From: JAUUSJ01 sp051880475
Lineage (GTDB): Bacteria; Bacillota; Clostridia; Lachnospirales; Lachnospiraceae
Assembly (NCBI GenBank): GCA_051880475.1
Contig: JBJEOA010000007.1
Coordinates: 1-64,000, forward strand
Direction of reading: 5' to 3'
DNA length: 64,000 nucleotides
The notes under the pieces are model-generated. The model was given only the letters and a program-made list of their open reading frames with translations, did not search any database and was not told the origin of the DNA. Of the stretch, positions 37,744 through 46,987 are shown one piece after another. The stretch's first letter is position 1. Every line of letters starts with the position of its first letter. The position numbers and the translations under genes were made by a program.

Positions 37744-37834
37744 ATATATTAAAATCCTTTCTGTTTCTTCATTTTATTATAGCATTATAGTGGACAAAAA
37801 AGAAAGAGAGAAAAGAAATTTGATGACATAAAAA

Positions 37835-37894
37835 TTACTCCAGACTAATATAAGTGCCAATTCTTTCTTACATTCTTATACTAATCCAGAGTAA
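37835..37894 (-). terminator. Terminator of the SseB-macrodomain gene
   Basis: TTACTC...TAAG pairs with CTTA...GAGTAA in a long stem with several G-U pairs, and the minus strand continues TTTTTATG. It lies about 30 bp past the stop codon. Confidence 0.6.
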
Positions 37895-37923
37895 AACAAA
37901 TATCCTATTCTAGGAAAACGATA

Positions 37924-38931
37924 CTATTTATCTACTTTTTTATTTTTTTGTTCAATACAAAAGTCCATAAAACTTTGATAAGCGCGATATGTCTCCTCGT
38001 TAAAACAAGTAATTACAATCGCCATTCCATAATCTTCATGTTCCGAGAGCCATCTTGATAACGTTCCAACTGCTATTGGTACTGCCTTTTTTAATGGATA
38101 CCTATAAGCTCCTGTCGAGATGGCTGGAAATGCGATGGAGTGGATATTATTCTCCCTTGCAAGTTCTAGGCTCTTCCAATAACAGCTTCGAAGTAACTGC
38201 TCACATTCTTTCTCTCTATTTTCTGAGTAGATTGGACCTACGGTATGAATAATATACTGGGCGTTGAGGCGATATCCTCTTGTAATCTTAGCCTCGCCTG
38301 TTTTACATCCCTTAAGTGCCCTGCAAGCCTCTAGAAGCTGTGGACCTGCTGCCGCATGAATTGCTCCATCAACTCCTCCGCCTCCAAGCAAAGAATTATT
38401 CGCCGCATTAACAATACAATTACATTTACTCTTTGTAATATCTCCTTTTTCAAGAAAAATCTGATTTTTTTGCTTATTTGCATCAAAAACCATCTGAATT
38501 AAATCTTTTTTCATCATAAAAGGCTGTCCAAAAGCATTAATTGCAACGCCGACACATTCTTTTGTGTTTAAAACTAAGTTAAAAAATTCTGCTATTTTGC
38601 AAGAAATAACAAATGTCATAGCTCCCTTTCTTAACTCTTCATTACTTGTAAATGCAGAAAACCACATATTCCCATTTTTTCCTTTTAATGCCTTTAGCTG
38701 AAGCTTTACATTTTCTTTAGACTTGATTGGCTCTCCAACTCTTACATCAACGCCATCCAACTTATCAATCTCAGAAGCTGGAATATCCACTGGTATAATA
38801 AATTCTCCGCCTTTATGCATACAAAAACGAATCATCTCTAAGACATAAATAGAATTTTCTCTAGAGGGAGATTTTGCTGCAGTCTCAATTGCCTCTTCTA
38901 TTATTTTATTTTGTTCGTATATATCTTGCAT
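37924..38931 (-). CDS. SseB-domain / macrodomain fusion protein
   Basis: 335 aa, cytosolic. Residues ~1-150 match the SseB-type N-terminal domain (EFIIPVDIP, MWFSAFTSNEELRKG, GVAINAFGQPFMM), otherwise found in serine-sensitivity and ESX/T3SS-linked proteins. Residues ~165-330 are a macrodomain with the ADP-ribose motifs GDITKSKCNCIVNAAN, GGGGVDGAIHAAAG and AISTGAYRYP, close to the ADP-ribosyl-hydrolase (MacroD) group. It should bind or remove ADP-ribose or its derivatives. It is a single gene with its own terminator. Confidence 0.82.
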   Translation of the reverse strand: MQDIYEQNKIIEEAIETAAKSPSRENSIYVLEMIRFCMHKGGEFIIPVDIPASEIDKLDGVDVRVGEPIKSKENVKLQLKALKGKNGNMWFSAFTSNEELRKGAMTFVISCKIAEFFNLVLNTKECVGVAINAFGQPFMMKKDLIQMVFDANKQKNQIFLEKGDITKSKCNCIVNAANNSLLGGGGVDGAIHAAAGPQLLEACRALKGCKTGEAKITRGYRLNAQYIIHTVGPIYSENREKECEQLLRSCYWKSLELARENNIHSIAFPAISTGAYRYPLKKAVPIAVGTLSRWLSEHEDYGMAIVITCFNEETYRAYQSFMDFCIEQKNKKVDK

Positions 38932-39016
38932 ATTTCCTCCGCACTGCCTTTTCCTATTTAGGCTTTTTTATATTTATTTTATTATACCTTTCTGCTCCAT
39001 AAAAAGTCAATAATCC

Positions 39017-40174
39017 TTATCTTATTCTTTTTCCATCTTTCATGACAGCCTTTACATTAAGCTCTTTATCAAGCAAGACTAAATTTGCCTTCTTTCCGGC
39101 TGTGATAGAGCCATACTTATCATAGACACCAAGACATTTTGCTGGATTTTTCGTCGCACAAGCCACCGCTACTTCAAGTGGAATTTCCATTTTTTGAACC
39201 GCTGTCTTCATACATTCCATTAAATTTGTGACAGACCCCGCAATCGCACCGTCAGAAACTAAAGTAGCTTTATTGCCCTCTACTTTCACATCGAGTCCTC
39301 CAAGCGTATAAATTCCATCTGTCATTCCTGTCGCTCTCATACTATCGCTAATTAAAATAATTCTATCACTTCCAAGCATTGAAAATGTTGTGCGAACAGC
39401 TGACGGATGAATATGAATACCATCACAAATCAACTCTGCGGTTACATGTTTATTCTCACAAACTGCCCCGACAACACCAGGATCTCTGTGAGTAAATCCA
39501 GTCATCGCATTATATAAATGAATCGCATGCTTTGCCCCCGCCTTAAATGCCTCGTCTGCGCTGTCAAAGTTTGCATTTGTGTGAGCGAGTGATATTATTA
39601 CCTCTTTTTTCATCTCCTCAATAAAGGAAGTAGAAAACTCACTCTCTTCTGGAGCTACACCGATAAATTTCACTAAACCGTCAGATGCTTTTAAAAACCC
39701 TCTTGCAATCTTTTCATCGCAAGGCAAAATATTTCTCGCATCCTGAGCCCCCTTCTTCGCCGGACTAATAAATGGTCCCTCCATATTTAATCCAATCAAA
39801 TCTGCCTCTTTCTCTCTCTTTTCCGCTTCTTGTTCTTTTTTAAACTCTGCTGCCGTACTTAAGACATCATTTAACTCATCTACAGGCAAAGTCATCGTTG
39901 CGGGACAAATGGCAGTTACACCGACAGACGCCTCATACTCCGCAATTTTTTCTATTGCTTCCTTTGTCCCATCGCAAATATCATATCCCATACATCCGTG
40001 GAAATGTAAATCAATCAGTCCAGGAATTGCATAACATCCCTCTCCGTCAATGACCTCTACCTCACTGTCTATATCATTTTCCTCTGAAAATTTATCTTCC
40101 ATTATATAAATTTTTCCATCTACAAATTTTTCTTCCTCTGTATATCGTTTTATATTTTTAATCATCATACTCAT
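39017..40174 (-). CDS. nagA: N-acetylglucosamine-6-phosphate deacetylase NagA
   Basis: Removes acetate from GlcNAc-6-phosphate in amino-sugar catabolism. The 385-aa amidohydrolase shows the metal site DLHFHG, the Glu of MEGPF, further ligands in LAHTNA and HLYNAM, and the catalytic DSMRATG with GAIAGS near the C-terminus. Length is standard. It overlaps the end of the RpiR regulator gene by 17 bp, so the two are translationally coupled, and with nanE they form one operon for sialic acid or ManNAc/GlcNAc use. nagB is not nearby. Confidence 0.95.
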   Translation of the reverse strand: MSMMIKNIKRYTEEEKFVDGKIYIMEDKFSEENDIDSEVEVIDGEGCYAIPGLIDLHFHGCMGYDICDGTKEAIEKIAEYEASVGVTAICPATMTLPVDELNDVLSTAAEFKKEQEAEKREKEADLIGLNMEGPFISPAKKGAQDARNILPCDEKIARGFLKASDGLVKFIGVAPEESEFSTSFIEEMKKEVIISLAHTNANFDSADEAFKAGAKHAIHLYNAMTGFTHRDPGVVGAVCENKHVTAELICDGIHIHPSAVRTTFSMLGSDRIILISDSMRATGMTDGIYTLGGLDVKVEGNKATLVSDGAIAGSVTNLMECMKTAVQKMEIPLEVAVACATKNPAKCLGVYDKYGSITAGKKANLVLLDKELNVKAVMKDGKRIR

Positions 40175-41036
40175 TTTTCTTTTCTCCTGACTTATCTTTA
40201 TTCATATCTCTTTTTCTTTTTACTCCAACACCCAATGCTTTTACCGTATCACTGTGCATTTTTTCTTTTAACTGTCTATCCTTCTCCTGATAATTGGCAT
40301 AAATAATATCTAATATAATAAGCAGCGGAAATTGTGGCGAAATGACATTTCCATAGTTTAATTCCTTCCACGACGGCACAAACACTACTTCTGTGCAAAA
40401 TTCAGAAAAAGAAATATTTTTATTGGCCGTAATCAAAATCGTTTTCGCCCCTTTTTTCTTTGATTCTTTTAGTAAATATAATACATCTTTTCGCATACCT
40501 CCAATACTTAACCCGATAACCAAACTATTCTCGTCTTGAAACACTGTCTGCATTCTCATATGGTCGCTCTCTAAAACAGCCCGAATATTTACGCCAAGAC
40601 GCATAAAACGAAGCTCCATCTCACTTGCCGCATGCCCAGAACTTCCCTTTCCACATACAAATACTCTAGACGCTTCGCTTAAATATTGGCAAATTCTTTT
40701 AATCTGCTCTTTATCTTCTAGTGCATACATCTTATTTAAAAGTTCTTGATAAGCATTTAATACCATTCTTGTATTTCCAGTAATAGAATTTTTTTCTTCC
40801 ACAAATGTTTTTTCATACTGATAAATAAATTCTCGGTATCCTTTATAACCACATTTCTTAGCAAATCTAGATAAAGATGCCTCCGAGACAAATAGCTTTT
40901 TTGAGAGAGCCTTTGCTGATATATCTATTTTCTCCTGATTATGAATAAAAAAATCTGCAATATTTTTTTCTACATTTGTAAAACTCTCATATTTTTCTTC
41001 AATAATCGGAACAATCGATTTTACATAATACTCCAT
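40158..41036 (-). CDS. RpiR-family transcriptional regulator
   Basis: Sugar-phosphate-sensing regulator of ~292 aa: an N-terminal helix-turn-helix (NVEKNIADFFIHN, LFVSEASLSRFAKKCG) and a C-terminal SIS domain (VFVCGKGSSGHAASEME, GLSIGGMRKD). I start at the ATG at 41036; a GTG 33 bp earlier has its purine stretch too close to serve. It lies between nanE and nagA, so its likely effector is GlcNAc-6-P or ManNAc-6-P. A tail rich in Lys and Glu follows the SIS domain. Confidence 0.9.
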   Translation of the reverse strand: MEYYVKSIVPIIEEKYESFTNVEKNIADFFIHNQEKIDISAKALSKKLFVSEASLSRFAKKCGYKGYREFIYQYEKTFVEEKNSITGNTRMVLNAYQELLNKMYALEDKEQIKRICQYLSEASRVFVCGKGSSGHAASEMELRFMRLGVNIRAVLESDHMRMQTVFQDENSLVIGLSIGGMRKDVLYLLKESKKKGAKTILITANKNISFSEFCTEVVFVPSWKELNYGNVISPQFPLLIILDIIYANYQEKDRQLKEKMHSDTVKALGVGVKRKRDMNKDKSGEKKNEYDD

Positions 41037-41084
41037 AAGTTTTTGCTTCTCCTTTGCACCTTTTTTCACCTTCCAAGCTTAATG

Positions 41085-41768
41085 CTATAATACCTCAGAA
41101 AATGTTTTTGTAATAAGTTGTGGTCTTGTAATGGCTGACCCCACAACTACACTGTAAGAGCCAAGCTCAATTACTCGTTTTACTTTCTTAGGTGTATTAA
41201 TATTTCCCTCTGCAATAACAGGATGTGATACCCGCTCTAAAATTTTTCTCAAAATTTCAAAATCATTTTCCTCAATCTTATCTCCCCTGCTCTGCTGTGT
41301 GTATCCCACCAATGTCGTTCCAATAAAATCAAAACCGAGCTTATCCGCATAGACTGCCTCCTCCACAGTAGAACAATCCGCCATTAATAATTGGTTTGGG
41401 TAGTTTTCCTTGATTTTAGAAAAAAATTCTTCTAAACTCATACCTCCTGGACGCTTTGCATTGGTCGCATCTAGAGCGATAATTTCTGGCTTTACTTCCA
41501 TAAGCTCCTCTATCTCTCTCATCGTGGGAGTAATATATATATCACTATCTTCGTAATCTCTCTTTACAATTCCAATAATCGGTAAATCAACCATTTTTTG
41601 AATTTCTTTAATATCTTCCTTAGTATTTGCTCGAATACCAAACGCACCTCCTTGCTTTGCAGCTAAGGCCATTCTTCCCATAATAAAAGATGAGTGAAGT
41701 GGCTCATGGCTAAGTGCCTGGCAAGATACGATTAATTTTCCTTTTAACTGTTCTATTTTTCTCTCCAT
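41085..41768 (-). CDS. nanE: N-acetylmannosamine-6-phosphate 2-epimerase NanE
   Basis: Converts ManNAc-6-P to GlcNAc-6-P for NagA. The 227-aa TIM barrel has [57 protein letters not shown] and IGTTLVGYT, all standard for the family. First gene of the nanE-rpiR-nagA operon, behind AAAGGAGG and its own promoter. The sialic-acid lyase and kinase genes (nanA, nanK) are not in the window. Confidence 0.95.
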   Translation of the reverse strand: MERKIEQLKGKLIVSCQALSHEPLHSSFIMGRMALAAKQGGAFGIRANTKEDIKEIQKMVDLPIIGIVKRDYEDSDIYITPTMREIEELMEVKPEIIALDATNAKRPGGMSLEEFFSKIKENYPNQLLMADCSTVEEAVYADKLGFDFIGTTLVGYTQQSRGDKIEENDFEILRKILERVSHPVIAEGNINTPKKVKRVIELGSYSVVVGSAITRPQLITKTFSEVL

Positions 41769-41795
41769 CTCCAGTCCTCCTTTTCACATAATATT

Positions 41796-41824
41796 AGTAT
41801 ATCTAACTATGTTTTTTCATTCAA
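41796..41824 (-). promoter_or_regulatory. Promoter of the nanE-rpiR-nagA operon
   Basis: Minus strand TTGAAT (41824-41819), 17-bp spacer, TATACT (41801-41796), about 30 bp ahead of the nanE start codon. Good consensus match. Confidence 0.7.
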
Positions 41825-41965
41825 GCAAAAACGAAAAGCTAGAAAGTTCTTTCACTCACTTTTCTTTTCATAGCGATTTATCCCAAATTTACAATAAAAT
41901 TTATATATAATATACCACAAATAGATACTTCTTTCTATTACAAAAAATTTTCATTCAAAAATAAG

Positions 41966-42012
41966 AAGAGGATTGAATCCCATATACGCATAGTATAAAG
42001 CTCAATCCTCTT
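41966..42012 (-). terminator. Terminator of the 541-aa membrane protein gene
   Basis: AAGAGGATTGA pairs with TCAATCCTCTT around a 25-nt loop, and the minus strand continues CTTATTTTTG. It begins about 40 bp past the stop codon. Nothing else was seen in the surrounding intergenic stretch. Confidence 0.8.
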
Positions 42013-42051
42013 ATTATTTCTCTATATTTTTCTATTATTTTTTCATACTTT

Positions 42052-43677
42052 CTAGTCACCAAGTTTTAATACGGTGCAGGTTGGCTCACCCTCAACATAA
42101 TGAATCTTAATTGAATCACCGACATCATATTTGACAATTTCCATAAAATCTACAATTGGAACGTCAAAGATTTGTTTACTGCCCTCTACTACGATATAAA
42201 AATGTGTATTACCCTCGACGACACCCTGAGCCATGCGAGTAATCTTTCCTTCTATCGTCTGTTGCTTGGCATCCGATGAGCTAGCCCCTTGTCCTTTTAT
42301 TATCATCTTCTTATATGTCTTTTCACAGGAAGATACCGTATCACCGATGGCAACATTTTGATACTTTTGAATATTCACCATCGCATACTTTTTCACCAAT
42401 CCCGCATTATCTTTTAGTGCCATGAAATACGTCGGCTCGCCACTAATATTTAAAAGAAGTGGGAAAGCGGCTTTATATCCCAAATTTTGTACTTGACCTT
42501 CGGCAGAATCCATCGCTGAATACTCCTCAGCTCCAGCAATCTCATAATACTTTGTCTGTTTTGTTCTCTGATTCATAAGAACAAAGCCGACATTTGAGCG
42601 GTCTCCGCTGACAGACGTAACTCCTGTATACACCCAGACATCATCATCTTGTGCGATATAATTATATCCACTTGTCGTCTCAAGACAACCTTTTTGACCA
42701 AGAACACTATTTATAAATCCATTCTTCAATGTTCCATGATAATTATACATTTGAATTAATAAATCTGCTGGATATACACGGTCAACCCAACTTGGCACAT
42801 CTTTTACATCCATTGACTGACATTCCCCTGTAATAGCATTACAAAGAACGACCTTTCCAATTGTCTGTCCTCCAAAAAGACCAATGGAAAACTTTTTCAC
42901 AGGACAAATCCAGTATGGAGTTCCATCCTCATCAATCTCAAAACTAAGCTGGTCAAAAATATAGGTCGGATATCGAAATCTTAAATGTCGATAAATATTT
43001 CGATTAAAGTATTCTGACTGTGAGTATTTCATTCCCTCTGGCAGTTTGATAAGCTGCGTGTTTTGAGTAGCCATATCAATGGAAATATAAGCTGGAATTC
43101 CATTCTTTTGGTTTGTAAACCATTTAATAAAGCTAGCATACACCAAAGGGGTAACACGAACAGGTCTTCCATTATAATTAATCTGAGAGTAAAGAGAACT
43201 TACCTCAAACTGAGATACCATATCAACCATACTTCCCATCTTACGATTTCCAAGTAACTCTGCAGAGTCTTTATCGAGAAGTGGAATTTTATTATAGTCA
43301 ACCTGGTCAATATCCTTTGCAAAATCGCCTGTCTCTGGATTTAAAAGACTTTGATACTTTTTCGCATTAATAATCGGAGACGATAAAATACTTCCAATTG
43401 CGTAAAAAGCTATCACTATCGCAAGTGCTCCTACTGTTATCTTTAAACTTTTTTTCCTGCGAATTTCATACTTTAGACTTTTTAAATCTTCTTTGCTGTG
43501 AATCCCACCTTTAAATGTTTTTCCAAGACTAAACACAAAAACTAAGACTAAAATTCCTATAATAAAACTCCAAAAACCACTCGCATGAATATTAATGGCA
43601 GGAATTTCCACATAATAATAAACTGCTGCCAAAATAAGAACTGCCAAAATGGTTAAAATTTTCCCTCTCCTTTTCAT
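42052..43677 (-). CDS. Large membrane protein of unknown function
   Basis: 541 aa. Three hydrophobic segments lie at ~8-25, ~34-52 and ~80-100, then a large domain (~110-541) that is beta-rich and free of obvious catalytic motifs. It includes a stretch YISIDMATQNTQLIKLPEG, a segment WVDRVYPADLLIQMYNYHG and a C-terminal small beta module (IEGKITRMAQGVVEGNTHFY). No lipobox or cell-wall sorting signal. It stands alone with its own terminator. The big domain is probably outside the membrane, since the loop after segment three carries it. I do not recognise the family. Confidence 0.7.
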   Translation of the reverse strand: MKRRGKILTILAVLILAAVYYYVEIPAINIHASGFWSFIIGILVLVFVFSLGKTFKGGIHSKEDLKSLKYEIRRKKSLKITVGALAIVIAFYAIGSILSSPIINAKKYQSLLNPETGDFAKDIDQVDYNKIPLLDKDSAELLGNRKMGSMVDMVSQFEVSSLYSQINYNGRPVRVTPLVYASFIKWFTNQKNGIPAYISIDMATQNTQLIKLPEGMKYSQSEYFNRNIYRHLRFRYPTYIFDQLSFEIDEDGTPYWICPVKKFSIGLFGGQTIGKVVLCNAITGECQSMDVKDVPSWVDRVYPADLLIQMYNYHGTLKNGFINSVLGQKGCLETTSGYNYIAQDDDVWVYTGVTSVSGDRSNVGFVLMNQRTKQTKYYEIAGAEEYSAMDSAEGQVQNLGYKAAFPLLLNISGEPTYFMALKDNAGLVKKYAMVNIQKYQNVAIGDTVSSCEKTYKKMIIKGQGASSSDAKQQTIEGKITRMAQGVVEGNTHFYIVVEGSKQIFDVPIVDFMEIVKYDVGDSIKIHYVEGEPTCTVLKLGD

Positions 43678-43783
43678 AAATCATCCCTCTTTTCTATATA
43701 CAACAAAATATTTGGAGAAGCATTTTATTTTTCTCTTACGTTTATTTTACTCCCAAGAAAAGAGCAATGCAAGGAAAAGAACA

Positions 43784-45187
43784 TTAAGAATTCTTTACAT
43801 TTTTTGGCAAGATAATGCTAAGTACCATAGAGACAACAAAAACGCCGGCAACTGGATTTCCTGCAAAAATACCTTTAATCAAATCTGGAAAAGCTCCCAA
43901 AATAGTAGAATCAACTAAAGTGACACCGATTCCAAGACAAAAAGACAATGCCACAATTGTCATATTTCTATCGCTAAAACCACATTCCGCAATCATTTTT
44001 ACACCGCTAAATACGATGGAGCCAAACATCATAACCGTACAACCACCAAGGACACAGTTTGGAAGAGAATTGAAAAATGCACCAATTGGTGGGAATAAAG
44101 AAGCCAAAATCAAAACAAGAGCACCCATCAATATAGTAAAGCGATTTACTACCTTTGTCATTGCCACTAATCCAACATTCTGACTAAAAGAAGTAATTGG
44201 ATTACAGCCAAATAATCCTGAAAATGCACTGAAAAATCCATCACATGCTAAAGAACCTTGAATTTCACGCTCTGTAATATCTCTTCCAAGACCACCTGTA
44301 CATACCGCTGTCGTATCACCAATAGTCTCAGCCGCCGATACCAAAAATACAATTCCTACTGTAATAATTGCTCCTAAATGGAATGTAGGAATATGTCCTT
44401 TCATAAAACAAGGAAGCGGAATATTGACAAAGCCAACCTGAGCAACGGTTGTCTTAAATTGCTCAAAATTTACCATCTTAGCAATTCCAGCAACTGTAAA
44501 AACAACAGATACAATATAACCTACAATCAACCCAAATAAGACATTTAAGTTTTTCCAAACACCAGTTGCAAAATGTTTAAATAAGAGACAGGAAATTAAA
44601 GTAATGGTTGCAACTAAAATATTATACCACATACCAAAATCCTGTGCTCCCTGTCCTCCTCCAAAGGAATTCATTCCTACAGACAGTAAGGAAAATCCAA
44701 TCGTCGTTACTACACATGCAGATACAATTGGCTGAATATATTTTCTCCAATATTTTGCAGTAAGTCCAAGACATCCCTCAAAAAGACCACCGACAATAAT
44801 TGCTCCTATCATTCCCTCATAGCCCCATTCTGGGTTTGTGGCAACGGTCATCAAGGAACCTAAAAAGGTAAAACTAACTCCCATAACAACGGGCAATTTC
44901 GAGCCAATCTTCCAAATCGGGTAAAGCTGAACCATTGTACCAATACCTGCTACAAACATCGCACACTGCAATAGCTGTGAAACTTCTACCGCACTTAGTC
45001 CGCCTCCGTCTGCCGGTCCTACGCCATTTACATATGCTGCACCACAAACTAATAATACTGGTACTAAGTTTGATACAAACATAGCCAATACATGCTGTAA
45101 TCCAAATGGTATCGCCTTCGAGATTGGCACCCGCCCATCTAATTGATAGATATTTTCCACACTTACTGCACTATTTTTTTTGTTCAT
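43784..45187 (-). CDS. NCS2-family purine/xanthine permease (UacT/PbuX type)
   Basis: Proton-coupled nucleobase transporter of 467 aa, with about 12-14 membrane segments. The family signature is read as SQNVGLVAMTKVVNR; LPVVMGVSFTFLG and the FGGGQG loop also fit the xanthine/urate branch. It is the first of two adjacent purine permeases but belongs to a different subfamily from the next one. A promoter and a folded leader lie upstream. The ATG follows GAAGGAG at ten bases; an earlier ATG nearby is out of frame. Confidence 0.9.
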   Translation of the reverse strand: MNKKNSAVSVENIYQLDGRVPISKAIPFGLQHVLAMFVSNLVPVLLVCGAAYVNGVGPADGGGLSAVEVSQLLQCAMFVAGIGTMVQLYPIWKIGSKLPVVMGVSFTFLGSLMTVATNPEWGYEGMIGAIIVGGLFEGCLGLTAKYWRKYIQPIVSACVVTTIGFSLLSVGMNSFGGGQGAQDFGMWYNILVATITLISCLLFKHFATGVWKNLNVLFGLIVGYIVSVVFTVAGIAKMVNFEQFKTTVAQVGFVNIPLPCFMKGHIPTFHLGAIITVGIVFLVSAAETIGDTTAVCTGGLGRDITEREIQGSLACDGFFSAFSGLFGCNPITSFSQNVGLVAMTKVVNRFTILMGALVLILASLFPPIGAFFNSLPNCVLGGCTVMMFGSIVFSGVKMIAECGFSDRNMTIVALSFCLGIGVTLVDSTILGAFPDLIKGIFAGNPVAGVFVVSMVLSIILPKNVKNS

Positions 45188-45239
45188 TTTTCATTTTCTC
45201 CTTCTTCCTTATTTTTTTAAGTTGCAGTTTGAACTCTCT

Positions 45240-45298
45240 AACTTCCACATTCATCCTTATTTTATATGTTTTTAAGGTGATAAATTGCGTGGAAAGTT
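45240..45298 (-). ncRNA. Structured 5' leader hairpin of the NCS2 permease
   Basis: Directly after the predicted start of transcription, an outer stem AACTTtCCAC/GTGGAAGTT and an inner stem (ATTtATCacCTTA with TAAGGATGAAT) form one long, imperfect hairpin around a ~14-nt loop. It does not fit the purine riboswitch three-way junction. A regulator-binding or ligand-binding leader is possible; the role is inferred. Confidence 0.5.
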
Positions 45299-45316
45299 CT
45301 TGTTAAATTCCTGTCA

Positions 45317-45345
45317 ATTTTACCATAAATATTATTTTTCGTCAA
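45317..45345 (-). promoter_or_regulatory. Promoter of the NCS2 permease
   Basis: Minus strand TTGACG (45345-45340), 17-bp spacer, TAAAAT (45322-45317), with about 125 nt of leader before the ATG. Good consensus match. Confidence 0.7.
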
Positions 45346-45411
45346 TTCAATCACCGCTTAACATATAAAGTAATTTTCCGATTTCTCAAATAATTTTTAA
45401 AAAAAAGAAAA

Positions 45412-45448
45412 AACTTCTAAAATATCTAAAATAGATATTTTAGAAGTT
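45412..45448 (-). terminator. Terminator of the AzgA-type permease gene
   Basis: A perfect 17-bp stem (AACTTCTAAAATATCTA with its complement) around an AAA loop, followed on the minus strand by TTTTTTCTTTTTTTT. It begins 45 bp past the stop codon. The rest of the gap to the next gene holds the promoter and leader described separately. Confidence 0.92.
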
Positions 45449-45492
45449 CATTATCTTTGTCCATATTTTAGACTTTATTTCATTACCTAATT

Positions 45493-46815
45493 TTATTTAG
45501 GCAAAAATGCAAAGTAAATAATAAATATCGCAACTAATACCCATATAATAGGTTTTACCTCTTTTGCCTTCTTTGCTGCAATCATAGCAATCGCATAAGT
45601 GATAAATCCAAGCGCAATACCGTTTGTAATAGAATATCCTAAAATCATAATGATAACCGTCACAAAGGTACTTGTGGCGAATACTAAATTATCCCACTTA
45701 ATTTCTTTAAGCTGCTGAGCCATTAAGATTCCTACCGCAACTAAGGCTGGAGCTGTCACTGCACTTGTCACGCAAGAAAGCAATGGATAAAAGAAGATAG
45801 ATAAAATAAATAAAAATCCTGTTGTGCAGGCAGTCAATCCTGTTCTTCCTCCAACTTTCACACCAGATGTGGACTCTACGAAAGAAGTTACCGTAGAGGT
45901 ACCCATAATAGAGCCAAATACAGTTCCAACTGCATCCGCCATAAGAGCTTTCTCAATATTATCAAGCTCACCGTCTTCATTTACTAAACCTGCACTATTT
46001 GCCACCGCCACTAAAGTACCTGCTGTATCAAAAAAGTCGACAAAAAGTAGAGAAAAAATCGCCATCCAGCACTGTGGATGAGTGGCCAATTCTCCAAAAC
46101 CACGAGAAAATGCTCCGACTAAACTAAAATCAAAATCAGCGGATACGACTGCCGTAGGAAGCTGTGGCATACCATCGATTCCTAGTACTCCAAGAATAAT
46201 ACCCACAATAGCAGTTACTAAAATACCTAAAAATACAGCCGCTGGAACTTGTTTTACTAATAAAAATACAGTCAAAATAATGCCAAATACAGACAGTAAA
46301 ACAACTGGGTCTGTAAAATCGCCAAGTGTCACTAGAGTGGAATCGCTATTTACTATAATCTTTGCATTAACTAGACCAATAAAAGCAATAAAAAATCCGA
46401 TACCTGCACCAATAGCCAACTTTAGCTGTGCTGGAATTGCGTTAATAATAATACTTCTAATGCCAGTTATTGTAATTAAAATAAATATGATACCAGAGAC
46501 AAATACACAGGCAAGTGCACCCTCAAAACTAAGTCCCATTCCCATTACAATGGTATAAGTAAATACCGCATTAACACCCATACCAGCAGAAAGTGCTACT
46601 GGATAGTTGGCTAAAAACCCCATCAAAATAGAGGCAGCTGCACTGCTGACAGCGGTTGCAATAAAAACTCCCTGAAAGCTCATACCTGTCTCACTTAACA
46701 TTCCTGGATTAACCGCAAGAATATAAGCCATAGCAAGAAAGGTAGTAAGACCAGCTAAAATTTCCGTTTTTACTGTCGTATTTTTTTCCCGCAAATGAAA
46801 TACTTTTTCTAACAT
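45493..46815 (-). CDS. AzgA-type NCS2 purine permease (adenine/guanine/hypoxanthine)
   Basis: Nucleobase transporter of 440 aa with about 12-14 membrane segments. AILAGLTTFLAMAYILAVNP at the start, VGVNAVFTYT-like helices and DFFDTAGTLVAVAN place it in the AzgA/PbuG branch, which moves adenine, guanine or hypoxanthine. It has its own promoter 20 bp upstream and a strong terminator. It is adjacent to, but not in one operon with, the xanthine-type permease. Confidence 0.93.
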   Translation of the reverse strand: MLEKVFHLREKNTTVKTEILAGLTTFLAMAYILAVNPGMLSETGMSFQGVFIATAVSSAAASILMGFLANYPVALSAGMGVNAVFTYTIVMGMGLSFEGALACVFVSGIIFILITITGIRSIIINAIPAQLKLAIGAGIGFFIAFIGLVNAKIIVNSDSTLVTLGDFTDPVVLLSVFGIILTVFLLVKQVPAAVFLGILVTAIVGIILGVLGIDGMPQLPTAVVSADFDFSLVGAFSRGFGELATHPQCWMAIFSLLFVDFFDTAGTLVAVANSAGLVNEDGELDNIEKALMADAVGTVFGSIMGTSTVTSFVESTSGVKVGGRTGLTACTTGFLFILSIFFYPLLSCVTSAVTAPALVAVGILMAQQLKEIKWDNLVFATSTFVTVIIMILGYSITNGIALGFITYAIAMIAAKKAKEVKPIIWVLVAIFIIYFAFLPK

Positions 46816-46840
46816 ATTTTTTCCTCCTCTAAATATGCAT

Positions 46841-46867
46841 ATTATAATATGTTTTAGTATGCGTCAA
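46841..46867 (-). promoter_or_regulatory. Promoter of the AzgA-type permease
   Basis: Minus strand TTGACG (46867-46862) and TATAAT (46846-46841) with a 15-bp spacer, close to the ATG. The short leader leaves no room for a purine riboswitch. Confidence 0.6.
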
Positions 46868-46987
46868 AAAAAGTATATCATAAATCACTTTTTATGCAAG
46901 ATAAAAGAAAGAAAAAACTATAATTGTCAAAAAATCTTGAAAAACCGAGAAATTTATTGTATTGTGCTAATTTTAAATTAGTACTGC

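Noticed and set aside
46815..46900. Possible purine riboswitch ahead of the AzgA-type permease
   Set aside because: The promoter lies only about 20 bp from the start codon, so there is no room for an aptamer, and the conserved core bases are missing.
46964..46984. GTGCTAATTT/AAATTAGTAC inverted repeat near the end of garD
   Set aside because: A fair stem, but without a U-run and close to the stop codon; not enough to call a terminator.
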